A DNA stretch of 64,000 nucleotides from contig JAMPFT010000003.1 of the NCBI GenBank assembly GCA_023664305.1, forward strand, positions 124,001 to 188,000, in the 5' to 3' direction. Shown piece by piece: positions 25,564 through 33,170 of the stretch. Position numbers and translations under genes: made by a program. Under the pieces are notes generated by a model, which was not told where the DNA came from, did no database searches, and worked only from the letters and a program-made list of their open reading frames with translations. Each line of letters starts with the position of its first letter. Position 1 is the stretch's first letter. This stretch comes from a bacterium (GTDB taxonomy: Bacteria > Bacillota > Clostridia > Lachnospirales > Lachnospiraceae).

Positions 25564-27220
25564 GGCAAAATATGTGATCGGACTGGATTACGGCACCCTC
25601 TCCGGAAGGGCTGTTCTAATTTCTACAGACAGCGGAAACGTAATAGCGGAAAGCGTTTATTCCTATCCTCACGGAATCCTGCGCTCCCTGCCCGGAAGCG
25701 GAGAGCTGCTGCCCGCGGACTTCGCTCTCCAGGATATCGAAGACTATATCGAGGTAATGTATCATACGATCCGCGGGGTGATCGAAGAATCCGGATGTCC
25801 GGCGGAAGATATAATCGGAATCGGAATCGACGCTACCTCTTCTACCTTTCTCCCCCTTTCGGCGGACGGCAGGCCGCTTGGCGCGGCGGAACCCTTCCGG
25901 GCGAACCCTCACGCCTGGCTGAAGCTCTGGAAACACCACGGAGCACAGGCGCAGGCGGATCGTATCACCGCGCTCGCAAGGATAAGAAAAGAGAAATTTC
26001 TGACGCGCTGCGGAGGAAAAATAAATGCGGAATGGATGCTCCCGAAGCTTTTGGAAATAGCCGAAAACGCTCCGGAGATATATGACGCGACGGATAACTT
26101 TATGGAGGTCAGCGATTATCTTGTCTACCTGTTGACCGGGGAGACGACCAGGTGCATGTGCCACGCCGGTTATAAGCTTCTCTGGAACGAGGAGGACGGA
26201 TACCCGTCGAATGCATTTAGGGAAGCCCTTTGTCCGAGCCTTTCCTCTCTCGGAGAAAAGCTGAAGGGGAGAGAGGTTCAGGTAGGGGAATGCGCCGGAA
26301 GACTGACCGGCGAAATGGCCCAGAGACTGGGATTAAAGGCGGGAACAGCGGTGGCGGCCTCCCTGATCGACGCCCATACGGCAGTCCCCTCCGTCGGAAT
26401 CAGCGAACCCGGCAAGGCGCTGATGATTCTTGGAACCTCTACCTGTGTGTTGTTATGCTCGGAGAGGCTGTCTTTCATAAAAGGAATCTCCGGATGCGTG
26501 AAAAACGCGGTTCTTCCGGGTCTTTATGCCTATGAGGCAGGACAGAGCGCCGTGGGCGACCTCTTTGACTGGTTCGTGAAAAACTGTGTGCCGGGAAGCT
26601 ATGAAAGAGAAGCCTCCTCTCTTGGAATTTCGGTTCATGAGCTGCTCAGCAAAAAGGCGGCGAACCTCGCTCCGGGAGAAAGCGGACTGATCGCCCTGGA
26701 CTGGTGGAACGGCAACCGCTCCTGCCTCGCGGACGCCAGGCTTTCCGGAATGATACTCGGCCTTTCCCTCCGCACAAAGCCGGAAGAAATATACCGGGCG
26801 CTTCTGGAAGCCACAGCCTTCGGAATGCGCGTTATTTTTGAGGAATTTGAAAAAGGCGGTATTCCTGTGGAAGAGCTCTACGCCTGCGGCGGAATTGTGC
26901 GCAAAAATCCGTTTATGATGCAGCTTTACGCGGATATTCTGGGAAAGACAATCTTTACCGCCTCGACAGACCAGGGATCCGCCTTCGGGGCCGCGGTCTA
27001 CGCGGCGGTTGCCGCAGGCGCCGGGGCAGGCGGTTACGCTTCCGTCGGCCGGGCGGCGCAGAAAATGGGAAAGGCCGGCGGGATACAATATAAACCTGTC
27101 CCTGAAAATGCAAAGACTTATCAAAGACTTTACAAAGAGTACAAAGGGCTTCACGATTATTTTGGCGCAGGCGGCAATGAGGTAATGCATATACTATATC
27201 AGATTGAAACCTCACATTAA
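25535..27220 (+). CDS. araB: Ribulokinase (FGGY family)
   Basis: A 561-residue FGGY carbohydrate kinase. IGLDYGTLSGRAVLI (about 15-29) is the ribulokinase phosphate-binding start, GIGIDATSSTFLPL (about 93-106) the sugar-binding strand, and GIVRKNPFMMQLYADILGKTI (about 457-477) with DQGSAFGAAVYAA the C-terminal nucleotide region. It would phosphorylate L-ribulose or D-ribulose to the 5-phosphate. The start at 25535 overlaps araM by 29 bases; an ATG at 25550 is an alternative and neither has a good ribosome site, which fits coupling. No isomerase or epimerase gene is in the window. Confidence 0.88.
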   Translation: MRLKYMENHKAKYVIGLDYGTLSGRAVLISTDSGNVIAESVYSYPHGILRSLPGSGELLPADFALQDIEDYIEVMYHTIRGVIEESGCPAEDIIGIGIDATSSTFLPLSADGRPLGAAEPFRANPHAWLKLWKHHGAQAQADRITALARIRKEKFLTRCGGKINAEWMLPKLLEIAENAPEIYDATDNFMEVSDYLVYLLTGETTRCMCHAGYKLLWNEEDGYPSNAFREALCPSLSSLGEKLKGREVQVGECAGRLTGEMAQRLGLKAGTAVAASLIDAHTAVPSVGISEPGKALMILGTSTCVLLCSERLSFIKGISGCVKNAVLPGLYAYEAGQSAVGDLFDWFVKNCVPGSYEREASSLGISVHELLSKKAANLAPGESGLIALDWWNGNRSCLADARLSGMILGLSLRTKPEEIYRALLEATAFGMRVIFEEFEKGGIPVEELYACGGIVRKNPFMMQLYADILGKTIFTASTDQGSAFGAAVYAAVAAGAGAGGYASVGRAAQKMGKAGGIQYKPVPENAKTYQRLYKEYKGLHDYFGAGGNEVMHILYQIETSH

Positions 27221-27232
27221 CCGTAGTATAAT
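27204..27232 (+). promoter_or_regulatory. Promoter of the EamA-type gene
   Basis: TTGAAA (27204-27209), 17-base spacer, TATAAT (27227-27232), about 40 bases upstream of the start. The -35 lies inside the araB 3' end. Confidence 0.75.
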
Positions 27233-27271
27233 CAGAGTCATAATCCGATTTGAAAGTGGAGGTAACAGTAA

Positions 27272-27685
27272 ATGTGGTTTGTTTTTGCCTTACTGTCAGC
27301 TGTTTTTGCGGCTCTTACTTCTATCCTTGCGAAAATTGGCATAGACGGCGTCAATTCTAACCTTGCGACAGCAGTCAGAACCGTGGTTGTGGTTATTATG
27401 GCATGGGGTATGGTATTCCTTACACATGCGCAGAATGGACTTTCCGACATAAGCCGGAAAAGCTGGTTGTTTTTGGTCCTGTCAGGCCTTGCGACCGGCG
27501 CGTCCTGGCTTTGTTATTATAAAGCCTTACAAATAGGCGATACCTCTAAAGTTGTGCCTGTCGATAAACTCAGTGTGGTAATTACATTGATTTTGGCATT
27601 TGTGTTTTTGCACGAAGAATTTACGTTTAAGTCCTTAATCGGATGCGTCATGATTGGCGTTGGAACTCTGGTAATGGTTCTGTAA
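27272..27685 (+). CDS. Half-size EamA/DMT transporter
   Basis: A 137-residue protein with about four or five helices forming one EamA domain, half the usual ten-helix DMT transporter; such proteins are presumed to dimerise. ALTSILAKIGIDGVNSNLATAVRTVVV at the start and DTSKVVPVDKLSVVITLILAFVFLHEEFT near the end are characteristic of the bacterial 4-TMS DMT subfamily. GGAGG lies eight bases before the ATG. Its codon use is more AT-rich than the flanking ara genes. Substrate unknown. Confidence 0.87.
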   Translation: MWFVFALLSAVFAALTSILAKIGIDGVNSNLATAVRTVVVVIMAWGMVFLTHAQNGLSDISRKSWLFLVLSGLATGASWLCYYKALQIGDTSKVVPVDKLSVVITLILAFVFLHEEFTFKSLIGCVMIGVGTLVMVL

Positions 27686-27694
27686 GGTCAACAA

Positions 27695-27750
27695 CCCCGC
27701 TGCATTCGCCAGATGTCCGCTTCGTGGCCACTTGGCTCATTGCCCGCGGA
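27695..27750 (+). repeat. Stem-closed intergenic repeat, copy B
   Basis: Starts CCCCGCTGCA and ends GGCTCATTGCCCGCGG, sharing its ends with copies at 8361 and 48055. It lies between convergent genes and its right end encodes the last residues of the ATPase gene on the minus strand. Confidence 0.55.
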
Positions 27751-28342
27751 AATCAACAATCCGTGTCGCGATTCTCTCCGCAAGATGCCGATTGTGCGTG
27801 ACGGCAATAATCCCCATGCTGCGTTTTGCGGCCTCCTCTAAAACCACGTTCCAGATCTGCGCCTGCGTAATCACGTCCAGCATAGTGCTGATTTCGTCGC
27901 AGATCAAATAATCAGCTCCGCTTAACAGGGCGCGCGCCACACAGAATCTCTGCAGCTCGCCGCCGGACAGCTCCTCCGGAAAACGGTCGAGCCACGCCCG
28001 CTCAATACCAAACGCATCCAACAGATCGCTTTTCAGCTCGCCGCTCTCTTCCAACACACGTCTCAGCCGCCACTGCGGGTTGATAGCCTTCTCGGGGTGC
28101 TGGAAAATCAGCTGCACGGGACAGATCCCCTTTTTCGGTAGCGGTCTGCCGTCCAACAAAATATCTCCTTCGTCCGGCTTCAGATACCCCGCCAAAAGCA
28201 TGGCAAGCGTTGTCTTGCCGTAACCGCTCGGCGCAGTTACAGCCAGCCGCTCCCCTCTCTCCACCTTCAGGTTACAGTCTTCCAGAATCCAGGGTTGTTT
28301 TCTGTTGTAACGGAAATATAGATTTCTGGCTTCAAGCGCCAT
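27737..28342 (-). CDS. Nickel/peptide-type ABC importer ATPase 2 (NikE-like)
   Basis: A 201-residue ATPase, shorter than the usual 250-270 of NikE/OppF proteins. The Walker A is APSGYGKTT (about 36-44) with Ala in place of the first Gly; the signature is LSGGELQR (about 123) and Walker B LICDEISTMLD (about 146). It overlaps the first ATPase gene by 11 bases and ends the operon. The missing C-terminal extension means it lacks the oligopeptide-type tail. It powers import together with the upstream ATPase. Nickel as substrate is inferred from the lar genes, not from this protein. Confidence 0.85.
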   Translation of the reverse strand: MALEARNLYFRYNRKQPWILEDCNLKVERGERLAVTAPSGYGKTTLAMLLAGYLKPDEGDILLDGRPLPKKGICPVQLIFQHPEKAINPQWRLRRVLEESGELKSDLLDAFGIERAWLDRFPEELSGGELQRFCVARALLSGADYLICDEISTMLDVITQAQIWNVVLEEAAKRSMGIIAVTHNRHLAERIATRIVDFRGQ

Positions 28343-29297
28343 GATAACACCTCACTTCGCCGCCCCGTATTTCACGCACCTGGGGGACGGCAGTCATACA
28401 TTGAGCCGTTTTGCATGAGCAGCGCGGCGCAAACAGGCAGCCCTTCGGGAGATTTCCGGCATAAGGCTGAAAGCCTTCGATCGGTTCAAAACCGTTTTGC
28501 GGCAAGGCTTTCCACAGCGCTTTCGAATAAGGATGCCGCAGCGAATCAGGCCCGCTTTTGAAATCGGCGGCAGGAGCCGTTTCCACAGTCGTACCGGCGT
28601 AAAAAACCGCAACCCTGTCTGCAAACTCAACCGCCAGGTCGATATCGTGGGTTATCAGGATCACCGCTTTTCCCCCGTCCGCCATTTCACGGAATAAACG
28701 GAGCGCCTCCAGTGCCTGATCAAGACTCATACCCGGAGTCGGTTCATCCGCAATGATAAGCTGCGCGTCCGTGATCAGGGCGGTAGATACCAAAACTCTC
28801 CTTGCCATCCCGCCGGACAGCTGAAAGGGATACAGCTGCTCCGTATTTTCCTGCAGTCCGAACTGCCGGAAAAGCTTTTTCCGCTTCTCCGAGGGACGGG
28901 GTCTGCGGTGCCCGTCCGCCTGAGCGCCAATCTTCATCAGGGGATCCAGAAAAGCAACGGACTGAGGGACAAGCGCGATTTCCGTTCCCCGAAGTTTACG
29001 CTGCAGTTCTTCCGTCAGTTCCTCTCCCTTATAATGCAGATGTCCGCGCACGGTGGCGTTGCCGGGAAGAATCCCCAGGATAGCGGAGGCCAGCAGACTC
29101 TTACCGGAGCCGGAGGATCCTGCAATCGCGACGACTTCTCCGGGGTATACCGTCAGATGCAGATCGGAAATCACCTGCAGCTGCGTCTGTTCCAGGCCGT
29201 GACCGTACATTCGGAAGGATACCGACAGGTCATGAATTTCAAGTAAGGTTTCGTCTTTTTGTTTCAAAGCGGCGTCTCTCCCTTCACGCTTTTTCAA
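28332..29297 (-). CDS. Nickel/peptide-type ABC importer ATPase 1 (NikD/OppD-like)
   Basis: A 321-residue ATPase with Walker A GSSGSGKS (about 56), signature LSGGMARR (about 164), Walker B LIIADEPTPGMSLD (about 182) and the C-terminal oligopeptide/dipeptide-type tail, with Cys-rich PKGCLFAPRCSCKTAQC (about 287-303) like the iron-sulfur-suspected tail of DppD/OppD proteins. The likely start is TTG at 29295-29297, four bases after AGGAG; an in-frame TTG at 29267 is an alternative. Its ribosome site lies in the copy of the nikC end that borders the 61-bp tandem array, so array changes could affect its expression. Confidence 0.87.
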   Translation of the reverse strand: MKKREGRDAALKQKDETLLEIHDLSVSFRMYGHGLEQTQLQVISDLHLTVYPGEVVAIAGSSGSGKSLLASAILGILPGNATVRGHLHYKGEELTEELQRKLRGTEIALVPQSVAFLDPLMKIGAQADGHRRPRPSEKRKKLFRQFGLQENTEQLYPFQLSGGMARRVLVSTALITDAQLIIADEPTPGMSLDQALEALRLFREMADGGKAVILITHDIDLAVEFADRVAVFYAGTTVETAPAADFKSGPDSLRHPYSKALWKALPQNGFEPIEGFQPYAGNLPKGCLFAPRCSCKTAQCMTAVPQVREIRGGEVRCYHGA

Positions 29298-29301
29298 ACT
29301 A

Positions 29302-29484
29302 CTCCTGCGCGCCGTAGGAACCGGAGGCGATGCCTTCTTTTCCGTTCCGTTCTTTCCGGCTACTCCTATACGCCATGGGAACCGGAGGCGATGCCTTCTT
29401 TTCCGCTCCGTTCTTTCCGACTGCTCCTATACGCCATGGGAACCGGAGGCGATGCCTTCTTTTCCGTTCCGTTCTTTCCGGCTA
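29302..29484. repeat. 61-bp tandem repeat, three units, between importer genes
   Basis: Units at 29302-29362, 29363-29423 and 29424-29484 differ at only a few positions. Each carries a copy, in part altered, of the last bases of the upstream permease gene (GCGCAGGAGTAG), and a further partial copy at 29485 is the genuine gene end. Confidence 0.9.
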
Positions 29485-30345
29485 CTCCTGCGCGCCGTAA
29501 GGAGCCAGAACCGTCCGCAGATGCTCCCCTAACCGATCTACGAGCAGCACAATCATCACCAGGGCGCATCCGGGCAGTACAGCAGGCCACCACATTCCCG
29601 CCGACAGATACCGCATACTCTCGGACAGAATAATACCGATTGCAGGCTGTTCCGGAGAAAGTCCGAATCCCAAAAAGGAAACGGACGCTTCGTGCAAAAT
29701 CGCATGAGGGAACAGGAGAATTAATCCCACAAAAAACTGCGGAAGCAAATGAGGCAGCAGATGATGTATTAGGATCCACCGGCTGGATTTTCCGAGCCTG
29801 CGGGAGATCGCGATATATTGTCGGGAACGAAGCTGTAAAACCTCTCCCCGGATCAGGCGGGCAAGGCTGCACCAATGCGTAGCCGCAATCCCGATGAGCA
29901 GACCCTTTAAACCCCGTCCCATAGCAAAAGAAATCAAAATGACAAGAACCGTATGGGGAACACTCATCACAAGATCGATCAGCCAGTTGATAAAGGCGTC
30001 CAGGAATCTGGAGCCCGCAGCGGCGGCAATCCCTACAAATACGGCGATCACCGCACTGATCAGGGATGCGGAAAACCCTACCGTCATACTGACCGCCATT
30101 CCCTTAAGGGTTCGCAGGAAAAGATCGCGTCCCAACGCGTCCGTGCCAAAGAAATGCTCTCGGGACGGCGGCTTCCCGGCATTCAAAAAGCTTCCCGCCA
30201 CCGCTTCGTCAGGGATCAGAACTCCCAAAAGATATACGGCAATCACGACGACTGCCAGTATAACCGTCAGAACCAAAACCTTCGCACGGCGGTTCCACGG
30301 AAATTTAAGACCGCTTAAAAAGCGTAATGTCTGTCGTTCTTTCAA
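29482..30345 (-). CDS. Nickel/peptide-type ABC importer permease 2 (NikC/DppC-like)
   Basis: A 287-residue permease of the DppC/NikC family: an N-terminal helix (about 21-40), the conserved HFFGTDALGRDLFLRTLKGM segment (about 62-81) and the inner-membrane EAA-type loop LIRGEVLQLRSRQYIAISRRLGKS (about 165-188). The TTG at 30343-30345 is preceded by GGGGTG; the upstream in-frame ORF reads through a repeat and is not family-like. It ends at TAG 29482, the start of the 61-bp array. Confidence 0.87.
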   Translation of the reverse strand: MKERQTLRFLSGLKFPWNRRAKVLVLTVILAVVVIAVYLLGVLIPDEAVAGSFLNAGKPPSREHFFGTDALGRDLFLRTLKGMAVSMTVGFSASLISAVIAVFVGIAAAAGSRFLDAFINWLIDLVMSVPHTVLVILISFAMGRGLKGLLIGIAATHWCSLARLIRGEVLQLRSRQYIAISRRLGKSSRWILIHHLLPHLLPQFFVGLILLFPHAILHEASVSFLGFGLSPEQPAIGIILSESMRYLSAGMWWPAVLPGCALVMIVLLVDRLGEHLRTVLAPYGAQE

Positions 30346-30350
30346 AATTA

Positions 30351-30394
30351 CACCCCATGTCCGCTTTAGCGGGCATAAATTCGATAGTATGAAA
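30351..30394 (-). repeat. 44-bp duplicated initiation region, copy before permease 2
   Basis: Contains ATGTCCGCTTTAGCGGGCAT, a hairpin, followed by AAATTCGATAGTATGAAA on the plus strand. A near-identical copy is at 33051-33094. On the minus strand both copies end with GGGG just before a start codon, so both provide the ribosome site of the next gene. Confidence 0.85.
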
Positions 30395-30418
30395 ATCTTT
30401 TGCAGCGACAAAATCTTT

Positions 30419-31417
30419 TCAGTGCCTCCTGCTCTCCCGTACCTGCGGATCTATGACGCCGTAAAGCAGATTTGCGATCATATTGCCGACGCAGACAAAC
30501 AGGGCGGAAATGAGCGTCACGCCAAGAAGCAGAGGCACATCCGAGTTCAGCCCCGCCGCGGATATCGCGCTGCCAAGCCCCGGATAGCTGAACACATTTT
30601 CCGCGATGACTGACCCGCCAAACAACTCAGCGAAAGAGGAAAACTGCAGGGTCAGCGCCGGAAAAAGAATGTTGCGCAGCCCATGTCTGCAAAGGATTGT
30701 CAGGTTTCCCTCCCCTCTGGCCCGCGCAAACAGAACATACTCGCTGTGCAGCACATCCGCCAGCTTCTGACGGGTGTGCAGGGCGACATTGGAAAAGGAC
30801 ATCAGGCTCAACGTGAAGGCAGGTAACATCAGGTGGTGGAGCTTCTGCCCGATTGTGACATCTTTGCTCAATACTCCGATCGGGCCGGAAAATCCGATGG
30901 GAAACCATTTCAGCCACACGGAAAACACCAGAAGGAACACAAGTCCCAGCCAGAAGGTAGGAACCGAGCTGAGGATGTAACAAATATTTTTAAGCGCTTT
31001 GTCTATCCGGCTTCCCTGGCACATTCCCATGATACAGCCAAGCAGAAACCCGATTACCCCGGACAGCAGCCAGGCGCAAAGCATCAGCGTAAGGGAATTT
31101 AGAAAACGCTCGCCGATCACTTCCGCAACGGGTCTGCGGTAAATAACGGATTCGCCGAGATTGCCCTGCAGCAATTCCGACAGCCAGCCAAAATATCTCT
31201 CCACCGGAGGCTCATTCACTCCCCAATAGTCCTCGATCTCGGCGCGCTGCTGTGGAGAAACCGCCGTTCCAAGTCCCATGATATACTGCTGTACCGGGTC
31301 GATGGGCGACACGCTGATCAGCGTAAAAGAAATCACACTCACGGCCAGCAATAAAAAAGCAGTCCTGACACTGTATGTAAAAAACCTACCGGCAAGCCGC
31401 CTTACAGTTCCTTTCAT
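30419..31417 (-). CDS. Nickel/peptide-type ABC importer permease 1 (NikB/DppB-like)
   Basis: A 332-residue permease of the DppB/NikB family. The N-terminal helix (about 12-35, FLLLAVSVISFTLISVSPIDP) and the ERYFGWLSELLQGNLGESVIYRRPV segment (about 66-90) are typical, as is the EAA-type loop LADVLHSEYVLFARARGEGNLTILCRHGLRN (about 218-248). The ATG at 31415-31417 is chosen (GGGGTG before it); the longer in-frame form overlaps the binding-protein gene. It lies 17 bases after the binding-protein stop and 73 bases before permease 2. Confidence 0.88.
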   Translation of the reverse strand: MKGTVRRLAGRFFTYSVRTAFLLLAVSVISFTLISVSPIDPVQQYIMGLGTAVSPQQRAEIEDYWGVNEPPVERYFGWLSELLQGNLGESVIYRRPVAEVIGERFLNSLTLMLCAWLLSGVIGFLLGCIMGMCQGSRIDKALKNICYILSSVPTFWLGLVFLLVFSVWLKWFPIGFSGPIGVLSKDVTIGQKLHHLMLPAFTLSLMSFSNVALHTRQKLADVLHSEYVLFARARGEGNLTILCRHGLRNILFPALTLQFSSFAELFGGSVIAENVFSYPGLGSAISAAGLNSDVPLLLGVTLISALFVCVGNMIANLLYGVIDPQVRESRRH

Positions 31418-31434
31418 AAAACACCCCGTTGACC

Positions 31435-33045
31435 TCAATTTGTACCGGTAAACTTCCACTCCTGCAGATTTTGAATCAAGGGCAGACCATGTCCGTGTCC
31501 GTGTATCGGCTGGCTGCCGATGGAAAGCCCGTCGCGCACATAGGTGACATGATCCAAATTGACAATCCAGACCCACGGACAATCCCCCTGCATCGCCGTT
31601 CCAGTCGTTCCGTCCCACTGAACTTTCTGCCAGTTTGCGTTGGCCTCGGACACAGTCAGGGCTTCCATGGCTGCATTCAGATAATCGTCGGTTCTATCGC
31701 TCCCGTAGCCCTCCGGATTGTAGAAGTCATCCAGAAGAGCGCCCTCGGAACGGTACAGATAGTAGGTCTCGTTTGGAATCGCGGAACCCCATCCCATCAT
31801 GACCGCCTCGGAAAACATGCGCTTCATAATTTCATCCCAGCTTGTCCCTTCCACATAAATCAGGATGCCGACTTCCTTTACCTGCTCCGCGGCCGCCATG
31901 GCAACCGCCTGACGCACGGAGTCGCCGGACGGATAGATACAGGAAAATTCCGCCTTTAAACCGTCCTTCTCGACAATCCCATCGCCGTCCGTATCCGCCC
32001 AGCCTGCCGCCGCGAGAAGGCTGCGGGCATATTCCGGGTCTGTCTCGATTGCAACATCGGGATTGTTCCAGGGCATGCCGTCATTCTCGGAATAGGCGGG
32101 CCTGCCGAAGCCGTTCAACACCGTGTCCGCAATCTGCTGCCGGTCAATCGCGTAGGCGATCGCCTGACGTATCTCAAGATTACAGGTTACATTGTTGCCG
32201 ACGGGAGCGCCGCTCTCCGTCGTCTTCCCCTCATCCGGCAGAACGGGAAGCGTAAATCCGCGGTTGTCGGCGGAGGCAATGGCCTCGACATGATAACCCT
32301 CCACCTCTGTCGTCCCAAGAGTGGCGGTAGAATAGGCAACGTCAACGACCCCTGCCCGAACGGCCGCAAGCGCCGCATCCTCAGACATGAACACAACCGT
32401 GACATTTTTTATGGCGGGCGCGCCGCCGTAATAATCTTCGTTTGCCGTAAAGATAATCTGCTCCTGCGCTTTCCACTCAACAAACTTATACGGGCCGGAA
32501 CCGATCGGATTCCTGCCGTAGCCGTCGCCGTAGGCATGCTCCGGGACGATACCGACGGACGCAAGCGTATTGAGGAAAATGGAGGTGGGCCTGGAAAGAG
32601 TGACGATGACCGTCGTGTCATCCTGTGCGACGGCGCTTTCCATATAGGTCAGATCGACAGAGCCCTGCGCCGCTTTCGCCATTTTTAGAGTAAAAGCAAC
32701 ATCAGACGCCGTAACCTTTTCCCCGTCCGTGAAAAAAGCGTCGTCGCGGATCGTAAACGTCCACTGTAAGCCGTCGTCGGAAAGGCTGTAATCTGTGGCA
32801 AGATCGTTTTCAAAGCTCAGATCGGCAGTATACCTCACAAGCGTACTCTGAACAATAGGTGAATTGCCGTGCCCCCAGCCTTGCGTGGGGTCAAGGGTTT
32901 CCGGCTCCGACCCGATTGCGATCACCACGCTGTCCCCGACAGATCCGGCGGAATTGCTTTCCGCGACGGAATTATCCGTACAGGCAGTCAGCACAAAAAG
33001 AAAAAACAGCGTTAAAAATAGAACCGATATTTTTTTGATATTCAT
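31435..33045 (-). CDS. Nickel/peptide-type ABC substrate-binding lipoprotein
   Basis: A 536-residue binding lipoprotein with lipobox LTAC (Cys 22) and the SBP family 5 fold: IAIGSEPETLDPTQGWG near the N-terminus, SYSLSDDGLQWTFTIRDDAFFTDGEKVTASDVAFTL, and GSGPYKFVEWK. The C-terminus carries IHGHGHGLPLI, a His-rich loop that could help bind metal. Family 5 covers peptides and nickel; the placement directly after larC makes nickel the better guess. The ATG at 33043-33045 gives the signal peptide; longer forms would read the 44-bp repeat. Confidence 0.85.
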   Translation of the reverse strand: MNIKKISVLFLTLFFLFVLTACTDNSVAESNSAGSVGDSVVIAIGSEPETLDPTQGWGHGNSPIVQSTLVRYTADLSFENDLATDYSLSDDGLQWTFTIRDDAFFTDGEKVTASDVAFTLKMAKAAQGSVDLTYMESAVAQDDTTVIVTLSRPTSIFLNTLASVGIVPEHAYGDGYGRNPIGSGPYKFVEWKAQEQIIFTANEDYYGGAPAIKNVTVVFMSEDAALAAVRAGVVDVAYSTATLGTTEVEGYHVEAIASADNRGFTLPVLPDEGKTTESGAPVGNNVTCNLEIRQAIAYAIDRQQIADTVLNGFGRPAYSENDGMPWNNPDVAIETDPEYARSLLAAAGWADTDGDGIVEKDGLKAEFSCIYPSGDSVRQAVAMAAAEQVKEVGILIYVEGTSWDEIMKRMFSEAVMMGWGSAIPNETYYLYRSEGALLDDFYNPEGYGSDRTDDYLNAAMEALTVSEANANWQKVQWDGTTGTAMQGDCPWVWIVNLDHVTYVRDGLSIGSQPIHGHGHGLPLIQNLQEWKFTGTN

Positions 33046-33050
33046 GCTTA

Positions 33051-33109
33051 TACCCCATGTCCGCTTCAGCGGACATAAATTCAATAGTATGAAAGTTTAC
33101 TTTCATACT
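33051..33109 (-). promoter_or_regulatory. Duplicated initiation region and palindrome before the binding-protein gene
   Basis: 33051-33094 is the second copy of the 44-bp repeat, with ATGTCCGCT/AGCGGACAT hairpin. Overlapping it, 33086-33109 is an 11-bp inverted repeat AGTATGAAAGT/ACTTTCATACT with a 2-base centre. A minus-strand TTGAAA (33123-33128) with an 18-base spacer and TATGAA in the palindrome could be a promoter, so the palindrome is placed as an operator. The half-sites GTATGA and TCATAC match those of NikR, but the spacing here is 10 not 16. Confidence 0.5.
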
Positions 33110-33170
33110 TATACCCCTTTGCGTCTTTCAACAGGCATCAAATCACTATTTTGGAAGTAAACTGCCAGGC

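Noticed and set aside
29302-29484. CRISPR array or attachment site
   Set aside because: Direct 61-bp head-to-tail duplication without spacers; derived from the permease 3' end.
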